From Catenaria anguillulae PL171 (lineage: Eukaryota; Blastocladiomycota; Blastocladiomycetes; Blastocladiales; Catenariaceae): a DNA stretch of 64,000 bases. Shown here piece by piece: positions 34,565 through 46,802 of this stretch (position 1 is the first letter of the stretch; each line of letters begins with the position of its first letter). The DNA lies in NCBI GenBank assembly GCA_002102555.1, contig MCFL01000002.1, positions 806,001-870,000 on the forward strand, given 5' to 3'. The notes below the pieces were generated by a model. It had not been told where the DNA came from. It saw nothing but the letters and a program-made list of their open reading frames with translations, and did not search any database. The translations under genes and the position numbers were made by a program.

Positions 34565-37500
34565 TTACGCGACATTTGGCACGCACCCATCGAATGCGGG
34601 CCGCAACGCAAACGAGAACCCAAGCGCCGCCTTGCTAATGCTCGCCACGACAACCTGGCCCTCGACCTCGGTCGTGCCCTGCAAGTCAGCCGCGGGCGCC
34701 AACACGAGACCGCGCAGCGGCACGCGAATGCGCACCTGCGTCGCGTCGGGTCCAAAGTTCCAAATGACGCGCGACGTGGGCAAGGGCGACCAGTCGCCCA
34801 CATCAAGCACGGCGCCCACGGGCACGTTGATAATGAGTGTCTTGCCCGCAATAAACAGCCCGTGCACTTGTTCCCAGTTGTTGAAGCCCACAATGTTGAT
34901 GTCGCTGGGCGTTAGCTGAATCACCTCAAACTCGGACGGGCAGCCACCGGGCCGAGGCGTGATGGGTACGAGGGTGGGTGTGACAGAACCTTGGCCGGGG
35001 TATTGCAGGCGCATGGTTGCGGGCAGCGAGTACAGGGCGCGCGACAGGGCCACAAAGTAGGCGCGGGCAGCGGCAAAGTCGAGTTGCGCGCGGAGCTGAT
35101 CGGCCGACAGACCAATGGGCGGGCAAATGTCAGAGTTGCAGCGAGCAGTCGCAGGCTGGTTGCTGATGTGGCCAACAAATTGCGACTGGACACCAATGGC
35201 ACCCTTCCACACACGGCCCGTGATCGAGTCGGGCGAGCCACCGATAAGCAAGCTCGTCGACTGGCACGTTGCTTGGACATTTTGTGCTTGCAGCTCGTCA
35301 CCAATCGACATGCCAGCGGCCTTGAATGATCCGCCAACGGCAAGACGGCCGTCCACGTTGAGCGAACGGGTTTGCTCCACATCGCCAAACACGAGTACAT
35401 TCCACTCAAACGAGCCAAAACGACGAACGCGGGCGCAAGTCCCGGGCGGTGCAGGAACTTGGGGTGCAGTCGGTGGACGAGGACGAGGCGCCGGGAGCTG
35501 CTCTTGCGTAATGACTGGGGCACCCGTGGACCCGCCGGCGGCACCCGAACCAACGGCCGAGACACAGCCACGGAATTGAGCAAGGTGAATCGAGTGCCCT
35601 GCAGTCATGGCAAAGACCTGGCCAAAGATGCTGCCCGTGCCCGTGATGGTCGCCTTGGGCGCAATTACAGTACCGTAAAGGCGGACCTGAGTGATGGTGA
35701 CAGCCGTGGCGTCGGGGCCAAAGTTCCAGATGACACGATCGGCGACACTTGCCAAGGGCTCGTAATCCATGCCGGAAATGGCCACGCCCGGAAGGTTGAC
35801 AATGAGCGTGCGTGAGCCAAGCAGCGAAGTGACTACTTCCTGCCAGTTGATGATGTTGACTGACGGTACGCCTTGCGGGAACGTGAGGACCTCTTGACGC
35901 GTCGTGACCGAGTCGCGCACGCGATAGACGCGCCAGCCGGAGAGGTTGTCGTCCCAACGAATCGACAAGGTTGGAGTCAATGTGAGCAAGTGTGCCGAGA
36001 GCAAGCGCATGTTTTGCTGATGGCGGTCGAACGGAATTCGTGACAAAATGTCATCGACGGCACGTGCATAGCAGTTGGGGTTGAGACTGGCCAACACGGA
36101 AGCACTGATACCGGCGGCACCCTTGCAGCTGTCGATCAAGATGCCACCGTGGACACGACCGCGCTGGAAGTTGAGCGTACCACCGACAATGAGGGCAGCG
36201 TTGTTGTCGCAGCCGCATTGGCATGGCGCGTTCGGGTTGGGCAAGTTGTCGCCGACACTAAAGTCATTTATGACCACATCGCCACGAACAGCGAGACGAC
36301 CTTCGACGCGGCCACCGTCAGGCTTGTTCAAGTTGCCATAATAAATGGCGTTGAACTCTTGGACGCGCTCGTGGAACGGTGCAGGAATGCAAGTGACGGC
36401 GTTGTCACCGCAAGAGAAGCCAGGGCCACCCGAAGAAGTCGTGCCACATCCACCATTGTTACCAGGAGTCGAGCCGCCGCCTCCGTTGTTATTGCCACCA
36501 CCGCCACTGTTGCCGCCACCGCCGCCTGTGGACGACCCACCGCCAGAAGAGGACCCTCCACCGCCCCCACCGGTCTGTCCGCCCGTCCCGGGCTGTGCAT
36601 CGGTACCGGGAACAACGCCAGAGAAGGGCAATTGCCCACACGAGTGTGTTCCCGTCTTTGCAAACACTTGACCGTAGATGAAGCCGTTGCCAGTAATGTC
36701 TGCAGAGGGAGCGAGCACGGTTCCATAAAGCATGACCTGCGTGATGGTGACGGAGGTTGTTGTGGGCCCAAAGTTCCAAATGATGCGGCCGCCATGCTGC
36801 TCGAGCGCCGAGTAATCCCAACCGTCAATGCGAATACCGGGCAAGTTGACGACAATCGTGTTGGAGACGCTGATAGTGGTGACAACCTCGCGCCAGTTGA
36901 CAACTTGCACAACCGAGACTCCTTGAGGGAACGTGAGAACGTCAATACCGCAGACCGATGGTTGAGCGACACGGTACACAACCCATCCGCCTTGGTTGTC
37001 GTCGCGGCGCACCGTGAGTGTGGTCGCCAAACTGAGCAAGCGCTGCGAAATTGAAGTCACAGTCTGCTGGTGCTGCTCAAACTGAACAACCGTGTTCACG
37101 TCACCAGTGACGATGCGACAGTTCGAATTGAGGCCATTTTGAATCACGGACGAGATGCCTGCCGAACCTTGGCTTGAATCGACAAAGATACCGCCATGGA
37201 CGCGACCAGACCCGTACGTAAGCTTGCCACCAACGACAAGAGCTGGGCTGTTGTCGGGAACAGGGCAGGCCGAGTAGGCGTTGGGCAAGCGATCGCCGAC
37301 GCTGAATTGGTCAATGTTGACGTTCCCACGAACTGCGAGTCGGCCTTCAATTGTACCACTTGTCCGCTGCATCGAACCATAGAAGATGGCGTTGTACTGG
37401 TTGTTGCCCGCGGTGAACGGCGACGAGACACACTGGCCAGTCTGAGAAGCACTTCCGCCCCCAGTCCCAGTCCCGGCGCCTCCTCCAGAGGACCCTCCGC

Positions 37501-40500
37501 CGGTGCCACTGCCTCCTCCAGAAGATCCTCCACCAGTGCCACTGCCGCTGCCACTACCACCACCACTGCCACCACCTCCGGGCGTTTGTCCGCCTGACCC
37601 ATCGGTCCCGGGGACCACGCCGTTGAACGGCGCGTTTCCGCACGAGTGCGTGTCGGACTTGGCAATGACTTGACCAACAATCTGGCCGGTGCCCGTGATA
37701 TCGGCCTTGGGTGCAATGACCGTTCCGTACAGGACAACTTGCGTGATGGTCACCGACGAAGTGTTGGGTCCAAAGTTCCAAATGATACGCGACGCGTGGT
37801 GCTCCAGCGCAGAGTAATCGTTCCCCGAGATGGCCACTCCAGGCAAGTTGATGACAATGGTTCCAGTCGGGCAAATCGTGGTCACGACCTCGCGCCAGTT
37901 GACAATATTGACCGCAGCAACGCCTTGCGGGAAGGTGAGCACGTCAATACCGCAGATTGAGGGCTGGCTAATGCGGTACACGATCCACCCGCCTTGGTTT
38001 CCGTCCCAGCGAATCGCGAGTGTCGACGTAAGAGCGAGCAAACGTTGTGAAATGACGACCGTGTTTGCCTCGTGCTGCTCAAAGTTGACGGCACCACGAA
38101 CGTCGCCCGTGTTGACACGGCACTGCGAATTGAGGCCATTTTGGATCACGGACGAGATACCAGCGGTTCCTTGAGCAGAGTCGACAAGAATGCCACCATA
38201 GACGCGACCAGTTCCGTACGTGAGCTTGCCTCCAACGACGAGCGACGGGTTTGTGTCAGGAACGGTGCAAGGGCTATTGGCACTGGGCAAGCGGTCGCCG
38301 ACACTGAATTGGTCCACATTGACGTTGCCACGGACGGCAAGGCGACCTTCGACACGGCCGCCGTTAGGGCGATTGAGATCACCGTAGAGGAGCACGTTGA
38401 AAACGCCTGCAGAGGTGCTGAATGCGTTCGAAATGCAGGCTCCACCGGATCCGCCGTTGCCACCGCCTGTTCCTGAGCCGCCGCCTGTACCAGAGCCGCC
38501 GCCCGTGCCTGAGCCGCCGCCTGTACCAGAGCCACCGCCCGTGCCTGAGCCACCGCCCGTGCCAGAGCCACCGCCTGTACCAGAGCCACCGCCCGTGCCC
38601 GAGCCGCCGCCTGTGCCTGTGCCGCCGCCGGTTCCTGAGCCACCGCCCGTGCCCGAGCCGCCGCCCGTGCCTGAGCCGCCGCCAGTACCCGAGCCGCCGC
38701 CCGTGCCCGAGCCGCCGCCTGTGCCTGTGCCGCCGCCGGTTCCTGAGCCACCGCCCGTGCCTGAGCCACCGCCCGTGCCCGAGCCGCCGCCCGTGCCCGA
38801 GCCGCCGCCTGTGCCTGTGCCGCCGCCGGTTCCTGAGCCACCGCCCGTGCCTGAGCCACCGCCCGTGCCTGAGCCACCGCCCGTGCCTGAGCCGCCGCCT
38901 GTACCTGAGCCGCCGCCTTGATTACCGCCTTGACCGCCAGTGCCTGGCAGCACAGTTTGCGTCGAGCAAGCAGCACCGGTGTTGACAATGGCCTCGTTGC
39001 TACAAGCGCGCGAGCACAGTGACGCAAAGTTAAACCAACAGCACCATGAACCTCGGCCAAACAAATGAAAATACTACACACCATCCAACGCCTGTTGGCG
39101 CCGCAGCATTCCTCGTGCTCGTGCACAATTGGTTTCCAAACGCCGTGACCGTGGGTGTGCCCGTCACTGTGTTTGTCTCTGACCTAACATAGTTGCCGCA
39201 CGCGCACCGGAGCTCTTGGTAGTAGGCCATGGACGTTGTGAGCGGCGCGCGGTTGCATGGCTGGCCACCAAATGCCGCGGGCGTCACAGTCGGGTACGGG
39301 CACGTGAGCGTGATGGACGTTGGATAGAAGTTGTTGGCTTGGCATGAGGGGAAGTTGGTCGGGCAATCGGGAGTGTTGGCTTGTGCGCAGTTGGTGGGCG
39401 CAATCGGGGCCGAGCATGGGGACGTGGTAGCTGCCGATGGGCTGGAATAGGAAGACTTACTGTCAGGCCTCTATTCTTCCATGTTGGCATGAATTGAAGA
39501 CGAGAGACAAGACGAACCATCCTTGACGCGTCTCTGTCGAACACACGCTCGATCCGGTCGAGAAGTACTGGCCTTGGGCATTGGCCGACGTGCCGGCAAA
39601 CTGACATCCGCCGCAAACTGCTTGAGCACCGGGAGCAACCGTGCACGGGCAGTCTTGGACAACGGGGGCAGTCGCAATAGCAGGACAAGCCCCACCAAAC
39701 CTGGCAGGACTGGCAATTGCAAACGTCGTTGTGGCCGTACCCCAAGTGATGCGCGTCGAGCCTATTGCATTGTTACAATCAGGCTGTGATCCTGACGTGG
39801 CCGTTGCCGTTGGCGCACCGAGCTGGCAGTTTTGCGCGGGGCATGCGCAAGTCGTCGTGGCCGTCGGGCACGGAGCGCCATTGTTGGCAGGTGCAGTCAA
39901 AGTTGTTGGGAACGGAGCAGAAATGGCCGTAGTTGCACCGACAACAGCTTGAGCTTGCGGGATGGCCGCGCAAGCAGCAGCGCAGTTGAGCGAGGGAGGG
40001 ACTGCGTTGTTGACAACACAGTCACGGGGCTCGCACGCTTGAGAAATGGATGGAAAGTACACGGGGAACTTGCACTGTTGCGGAGCAGCGCCAGCAGATT
40101 CACGGAACGTGATGACCATGGGCAAGATCGCGTTGGATTGGACGGGATGGCGTTGGAGGCCAGGAACGTTGAATGAGTGTGCACGAGTCTGTTTCGCGAG
40201 TCAATGGGCAGCCAAAGCCAAGATCAGCCCAACTTGATCTCGCTGCAGACACAACGAGGGTTCAACGTACTGCGCCAGTAATAGCGGGAACATTGGCACT
40301 CGACTGCCACCTGATACGTCCCTGGGCTGGGTCGAATGTCAAACCAGCGCCGCCGTTCCATCCGGTCCTTGGCATATTAGGCACGCCAGAGATGGTCCAG
40401 CCGTCAATCACAACGCTGCCGACGGCAGCAACGTGCCAGACGGCCGATGACGGGCAACGCGGCGAGTCATAGCCGTAGCACACGCGGATCTTGAGCCGGT

Positions 40501-40761
40501 TGCAGTTGGCAATGTCTGAAGCGCGCGTTTGCGAGGAGCGATCAGACCAAAACGAACCGAGTGCGGGTGTGCGGGACGCAAGGAAAAAACGAGAACGGCC
40601 AAAAGAGACGTACCGGTCATGCGGCGGTGCGGGCCATCAGCAGGGAAATCGTCGGCAACATATTGCGCGTTGACCATGGTCGCGAGCAGCGCCAGTAGCG
40701 CAAGCGCCGTGGCGCCAAGGCTCGGGCCATGGCGCTTAGGCGTGGGATTGGGAACAGTCAT
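34565..40761 (-). CDS. Giant secreted surface protein with four choice-of-anchor-A domains and a Gly-Ser-Thr repeat linker
   Basis: Probable extracellular, cell-wall or adhesive protein. The start at 40761 (MTVPNPTPKRHG) gives a signal peptide with core ATALALLALLATMVNA. Early exons (40.6-39.1 kb) encode Cys-rich modules with recurring CxCPAQNC...WGTATTTF...P..GGACP units resembling thrombospondin-1-like repeats. The intron with donor GTGTGT and acceptor TTGTAG near 39.0-39.1 kb joins them to the large last exon. That exon has a Gly-Ser-Thr array, then four copies of a roughly 260-residue domain marked by VEGRLAVRGNV...FSVGD, VVGGKLTYG and VIWNFGP. These are the choice-of-anchor-A (collagen-binding-like) signatures, at about 38.46-37.62, 37.43-36.60, 36.40-35.55 and 35.45-34.57 kb. 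Copies 1-3 are close to each other; copy 4 is divergent (VDGRLAVGGSF). Shorter Gly/Ser linkers separate them. No GPI site or TM helix ends the protein at VPNVA, so anchorage is unclear. Confidence 0.85.
38463..38919 (-). repeat. 18-bp tandem repeat array encoding (GSGTGG)n
   Basis: About 25 copies of an 18-bp unit encode GGSGTG on the minus strand, with occasional Ser to Thr units (GGTGTG). The Thr-bearing block recurs at about 38609, 38717 and 38807, that is 108 and 90 bp apart (6 and 5 units). This indicates duplication of multi-unit blocks. The array links the Cys-rich region to the first choice-of-anchor-A domain. The opposite strand is therefore also open (PPPVPE repeats). Confidence 0.9.
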
Positions 40762-41517
40762 GTTGTTCCCTTGTTTTTGCAGCTCAATGGAGCGAGTGGT
40801 TCTGGCAATGCCTGGTGGACTACGGTTGATAAGCGGGACGTGAAATGCCTGCTGCTGGAACGTCGATATTAGAGCTTGATGGTCCAGACTCGAGCGAGAC
40901 AAAGAAAGCTGCACAGAGTCGACTGACAGTTGCGGGAATCCAGGGGGAGGAGGCGCTTCTTAACTGGTCCACGGCCGCAGACAGCTCTTTCCCATCCGCG
41001 CTGTATAAATATGCAACTGCGAGAGTCGCTCATCAAGGTTGGCGCTGGCGGCGCAATCATTTCTCTTGGAGTGTCTTGAAATCCAGTACATAGTGATCGC
41101 GCTCGCCAAAGCAAAGGTAAGCTCTTCAGCGCCGCGCGCGAGACAGGGCGTGGGAACCCACAGACTCTCCTCACGTGATGGTTCTCACAGGGAGGATCGC
41201 GGAGGGAGCGCTGTCGGGATCTCCGTGTGGGTACATGCTGGATCGGCGGCCGTCAAGCTCCACCTCAATTCTCACCGCCGGTGCAGTACATATCTTCGCC
41301 GGGGACCCTTCCCGACCAAGACATGACTTAACCAGACGATCAACAAGTCGCCGAGCTTTGCCAACCAATCAAGGCAGAACAAGGCAATTCCACCTGCTTC
41401 AACATTGAATCCAAAGATGAACGGTTCACGCCTCTACCACCACTGGTCCCGCCCAAGCCGACCCTGACCACTTCGTGTCTCGTCGTGTCTTCTAACCCGC
41501 TGACTGACGCTAGCGTC
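40762..41517 (+). other. Intergenic region between divergent genes
   Basis: About 750 nt separates the giant surface-protein start (minus) from the deubiquitinase start (plus). A TATA-like TATAAAT lies at 41004-41010 on the plus strand. Open frames here are overlapping and show no family features. No RNA gene was recognised. Confidence 0.35.
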
Positions 41518-43222
41518 ATGGCTGACAGTACGACATTGGCCGCACAACACCAAGGTCAAGCCACCGACCTGTGGTCCGACGACCATAGCCGGGCGCCCGC
41601 GTCGCTGCGGAAACCACCTCCACTCACTTTGCCAAGCGCCGTTCCCCGCTCGCAACGGTGGCGACTTGATGCCTGACACGGGGCTATGTGCGGCAGCCCT
41701 ACCCACCGTCCGCGCAATGTGCCGCGTGTCCTCGGCGTTTGGCCGCACCGCGTCAACTTTTTTTGGAGCGGTCATGGGACGTTTGGCGGCGCTTAACTGT
41801 GCGCGATCCGGCGTCGCTGGCGCGCCGCGACTTTGTGGGACTCGAGAACTTGGCCGCAACTTGCTACATCAATAGCATTTTTGTATATCGTGTTCATGGA
41901 TGAGGAGACGCGGCACGCGATTCTGGCGTGAAACAGTCCCACAGGCATCCATCATCCATCGCTTCCATTCTGTGTATTCGGGGTCGCGCGGCCACCCCAT
42001 CTTGCTACTATTATGGTGTCCGCTGGATTATTCAACACGAGCGGTCTCCCTACCAAGCTGAACGAGCAGGAGGATGCTGAAGAATTCTTAGGCCGACTCA
42101 TCGACTTCTTGAAGGAGGAGTCAGTTGGTATGGCCGTGCGTGCCTTGCTGACCAGGCGTGGCATGTGTTTTCCCATATGATAATGGCATGGCGTGCAGGG
42201 CGTGCCGGCACCCAACTGCCCCCCTCGTTGCGCCATTCAATGCCCTCTCAGGCGATGCAGCAGCACATGATACGCTTGCGGCCAGCTTGGCCCAAGACAC
42301 ACTACACAAAGCGTGAGCATGTGCTGGTGTTTCGCTGTGGAGGAACAGAGCGCGGGGCCAACAAGGTGCTGCGCATTGCTCCGCTGCCCACCTACTTGGT
42401 GGCGCGAATCAACCCTTTCTCGAGCGTCCAGGGATCGTTGGTCGATTCCAAAGTCGGCAAGCGCTTCACGTTTCCGGCCGCCATTGACATGCGCCCATAT
42501 CTTGCTTGCAAGATGCACAAGGCCGCACCAGGATCCGCCAATGACCTCAGGGTACTGTACGACTTGGTCGTCGCGGTGGTGCACGTGGACTCGGCCCGCT
42601 CTGGGCACTACTTTTCCCTATTGCGGGACGAGTGCTCGGGCAAGTGGTTGAAGTTTGGCGACACTGTCGTCTCACCATTTGGCCTCGCACACTTGCCGGC
42701 TGAGGCGAATGGCAGTGATGGGTCGACCAAGCCTACATGCTCAAGTTCCCCCGTCGCCTTGCCCATGTCGCCGACCACCGCCGCCCGCCTCCAAGGACCT
42801 CGACCCGTCCGCCGACCACCACACAATCGCAATCCCAGGCGATGTGCTCGATTGGATCAAACACCACGACACTCTGTTTCGGACTCTAGCGCGCATGTCA
42901 GAGCCATCTTTTGGTCGCATTCTCATCAACCTGGCAAGTGGCGATGTAAGCAATTGGAACCGCACTGAGGTCTTGTACTTGTGTACATGTCGCCACTCGC
43001 CTCGCGGACTGGGATTTGTTGGCCGAGTTGTCGGCGCTCGCTTCGGTGGCCATGAATTGTGAGGAGGCCAATTTGCTTTTGGATGTCGCTGCGGGTACTG
43101 CGCCGCGAGTGCATGTGGGCCGGGCGCTTTGTTTTCCTCAAGGCGCATCGCAAAGTGCGGCCGGGGTGGGAGCACACAAATTAAACCAGCAACGCAGCCA
43201 GCAACGAGTGAGTGAGCAGTGA
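41518..43222 (+). CDS. USP-family ubiquitin-specific protease (USP48-like), reading frame interrupted
   Basis: Deubiquitinase of the C19 papain-like family. The Cys box GLENLAATCYINSIF is at about 41835-41880, with the nucleophile Cys codon at 41862-41864. The QEDAEEFLGRLIDFLKEES block follows an intron near 41890-41940, then FRCGGTERGANKVLRIAPLP. The His box VDSARSGHYFSLLRD with GKWLKFGDTVVSPF and a terminal AYMLKFPRRLAHVAD complete the fold. The short Cys-box-to-QEDAEEF distance and VDQAYML-like end point to USP48 rather than to large multi-domain USPs. Frame changes without room for introns occur near 41680 and 42310 (DTLHKA to EHVLVF) and 42725 (before AYMLKF). Catalytic residues are intact, so assembly indels are more likely than gene death. 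The C-terminal part after 42.8 kb is poorly defined. Confidence 0.65.
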
Positions 43223-43442
43223 GATCGGCGGTGGTGGTTGGTCTGTCGATCCATTCAGTTTGTCAAAGCGACGACGAAGATATTCACAAACACATCAAGA
43301 AAATGTAAACATATCTCAGCTGCACACCTGATGGCATGAACACATGCAACCCTGCGCAACGCTCGTTTGATCCGACCAAGCACAGTTCCTGTCCTGCCCG
43401 ACTACTGCAGCCCCAAGCGACCCTCTGCCGCGACTCAACACC

Positions 43443-46400
43443 ATGGCCTCAGTGACCACAGCCCCTGCCGCCGTGGTCTTGTCAACGCCCGTCAAGGTCG
43501 GCCGCCTCGACGACGACGGCGACATGTTTGACGACCCGCGCCCTGCCTTGGCCAGAGCGCCGCTTCCTCTTCGGGAATTCTGCGATTCGGCCTCGCCGAT
43601 GACGACGACTTTATTGACGAGGAAGCCATCCTCAATCAAGCAGCGCAAGCATCCTCAAATCACGGCCAGGCACACGCCGACGAAATGCCCAAGGACAAGC
43701 CCTTGACGCTGGAAGACCTCGGCAACAGCAGCTTGTCTCGCATCTCTTCTGCGGCAAGCTATGTCCCCATGTCCACCATTCCTGCACGGCCCATTTCCTC
43801 TTCGGCTTCCCTCCTCGTAGACCCTTCCTATGTTGGGTCCGTCAGCACGCGCAAGATCCAGGCCGTCAAGCGCGACCACTCGCAGTCGTTTGCCGCCACC
43901 TCGTCATCCGCGGGCGGGCCTTTGGCGCCTCGTCCATCAACCGACTTTTCTTTGGGTCAATCGCCCGCGAAACGTGCCAAGGTCGCATCGTTTGTCCCCG
44001 CCGATCCCGAGGTCAATGACAATACTCGCTCCCTTCGTCTCTTTGGCGGCTCCACAACTCAAGACATCTCCGATTTGGAGGACGACTCACAAGATATGCA
44101 AGACGACCAAGACCAGGACAAGACGGACGAGGAAGCGGTGGGTCCAAAGCGCATCTCGCTCCTTGTTGACATTCAAAAGGACGCATCCATCTACATTTCC
44201 TCTTCTCGCGCGGCACCTTTCCTCTTTGGCCCACGTGGCGTCACGGCCCTTGTCAGGAGTCCAGATCCCGAGCGCGCGCCCGACGGCACCATTGGCTACA
44301 TCAACACCAATCTCCGTTGCATTGTCACGATTGGCCATCCCGCCGCTCTGTCCACGAAAACGATGAGCGACACGGCCAATGATTCGACCGATATCTTGTC
44401 TGTGCTCCAACGCGCACTTGTCTCGACCCAACCAGCCACTCCCTTCTCGCCGAAATCGGGCATTGCCCTGCGTACCATCACCAAACTCAACCGCTTCTCC
44501 TTTTGCCAAGCCGCCTCATTCCTGCCTGTGGCCTCTCCCGCGCGCACCCTCCTGGACCTACTGGGCGTCATGTTTGACCCGTCGCTTGACGCGACCCTTT
44601 CCTCGCTCGATTCCATGTCGATCGGCTCGGACGCTTCCGACGATGCCGACCCGCCGCTGCTCCCCAAAGCGCTCGTCGACCTGAAATCCAAAGCCCACCT
44701 TCAAAAATGGCTCGCGACGTACCTGGCGCCCACCGCCACCGCCGCCGCCAACACCCACCTGGCGCAAGGCCCGTCGTCGCCCTTGCACGCCATCCGACTG
44801 CTCGTCGAATCGCGCCAACTGGGCGCCGCATGCGCCATGGCCATGCGAACGGGCTACCCTCGCCTTGCGCTCGTCCTGTCGTCTGCGCCCGCCGACCCCC
44901 AGCGCGCTCAAGCACACGTGCGCGACGTGATGCAGCGCACAGGGACCGATCCAGACTATAAGCGCATTGTGCAGCTTGTGGCGCTTGCGCCCGTGGACCC
45001 CGCCGCCACTGCTGACACCGCGGGGGCGTTGCCCGAGTGGGCGCACGAGGCGCTCACGGGACTCAGTGTGTCACAGGCGCTCGCGCACTTGCTTGCAGCG
45101 TACCCGTTGCTCAAGGTGCCCGAGGTGGTCCGCAGGCTTGCCCAGTTTGAGCACGTGTTGGCGCAAGCACAGCCCGCGTCGATTGACGAGGTGGTCATGG
45201 AGGTGGTCATGGTCGCCACGTTGCCCGAACAAGCGGGAGACTATGTCCGGGGGTTGGTCAAGGCGACACTCAACAAGCTCAAGCAGGCCGACGGGGACGA
45301 TGCCCATGAGGTGACTGAATTGGTCGGTTTGACGGTGGCGTTGGTCGGGCTCGTGGCACATGGCGTCCAAGTCCATCCGGGCGATTACTCAAAGGTGCTC
45401 GTCAGGACCGCGGCAAAGCTCGAGCAAGTCGGCAAGTGGCACATGGCTGCCCTCATTCTGCAGGTGTTGGCACTTGCTCCTGGTCTCGAGGAGGTGGGTG
45501 GTCCAGAGGGACAGCAGCAAGTCGCTGCCCAGAGGAACCGTGCACTCTTGTCGCTCATTGCTCGCAACGTCGCCGGCGGCGGCGGCGGCAAGTCCGCAGA
45601 CCGCTTTGAAACCGTTGCGGCCGGATCAGGAAAGCAAGCAGCATTGCACTTGTTGACCAAGGAGGAACAGTTTGTCGTCCAAGTGCTCAACGTCCCCGTG
45701 GAACTCGTGCTTGAAGCCAAGGCCATGGCCATAGCCACTCACGCTGCCTCGTCCGCATATGCCGCGGGCGTGCACAAGCTGCCGATCCCGCCCTTGTCCG
45801 CATTGGGTGCAACGTCCAACCGCCAAGTCGGCCACGACCTGTTTCCGTCGCTTGGTACGAATGCAGCAGCAGCAAAGATTCATATCGCGCACCGGCCCGT
45901 GCGCTGCAAGTCGCAAGCCGAGCGTGCGCTTGAGCATGCACGCGTGTTGGAACTGGTCACGGCTGCAAACCCGTTTGCGTACAGCTCGGGCTCACTGCAG
46001 CTCGCACAAACGGCGGTGCGGCACCTGATTCACCATTATGTGCTTGAGGACAAGATGCAGGCTGCCGTGGATGCGTTGGCCAAGTTTGAGGCACTTGTGG
46101 ATCGCGCGCGCAGGTTGGGCATGTGGGTGGCCAGTGTGGAGAGCGTATGGCCAGCCGCCGTGTCGGCTGTCGTATGGTATCGGGAGGTGTTGGCTGCGGG
46201 CGAGGTCAGCCGGGCGAGTCGAGGTGGACGGAGTGCTGCGGGCAACGAGGTGGAGGCGGCCATGAGGCGCAAGGCAGAGCAGGTGGTGGATGCCTTGTCC
46301 CAGATGGCGGCGCAGCGTGGTGATGAGTGGGACGATATCGAATCGTACGCCAGGTTTCTTATCACTCGTGGACCATCGAGAACGAGGACTCACATTTGCT

Positions 46401-46506
46401 GGTTGATAGGACTGCCATTTTTGCCTTAATTACCAAGCTCGCGGCTCAATACGGGGTCGGTCACCCATTGCGAATCCGAGTGCTCAATCTTTCCCTTGAC
46501 GTTTGA
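43443..46506 (+). CDS. Nucleoporin Nup96/Nup145C-type scaffold protein
   Basis: Subunit of the Y-complex (Nup107-160/Nup84) of the nuclear pore scaffold. Introns 43497-43555 (AAG|GTCGGC...CCAG) and 46354-46409 (GTTTCT...GATAG) restore frame; the spliced length is 2949 nt, 982 residues. The N-terminus has GILRFGLADDDDFIDEEAIL and an acidic DLEDDSQDMQDDQDQDK patch. The helical core carries the Nup96-type segment RQLGAACAMAMRTGYPRLAL, VLSSA, comparable with the ACE1-element signature of a helix followed by GDHRLALLLSQ. Long alpha-helical repeats follow, ending TAIFALITKLAAQYGVGHPL. No FG-repeat or autoproteolytic Nup98 domain precedes it, so NUP98 is not fused here, unlike the NUP98-96 precursor of animals. 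The core homology is good; the exact family member is slightly less certain. Confidence 0.75.
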
Positions 46507-46802
46507 CGTTATCGACTTCAAGTGTTCGGGTGCTGCCCAGCTTGACATGACCACACCCTTTTTTGTCGTTTCTCCCCTGTTAAATTTGTCCTTTAATACT
46601 TACTCCTGATTATGGTTACCATACAGTCCTATTTAAGGTGTATGCTCATTCCCGCGAGTTATTCGAACGCCGTCTGTCGCCGACCAACGATAGACACGGC
46701 CTGGCTTGAAGGCCGCTCCACCACGCTTCGGCGAAAGGCACAGTGTGAGGTCTTTTGTATCATCATTTCAACATTTGGCAAAAAGTACAACTGAACGACA
46801 CC

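Noticed and set aside
38397..38921. Plus-strand open frame of Pro-Val-Pro-Glu repeats opposite the surface-protein repeat array
   Set aside because: It is the antisense reading of an 18-bp tandem repeat whose length is a multiple of three. The minus strand continues into real domains on both sides and the plus strand does not.
41039..41408. Overlapping open frames between the surface-protein and USP genes
   Set aside because: They are short, present on both strands with shadow-like composition, and have no motif or splice support.
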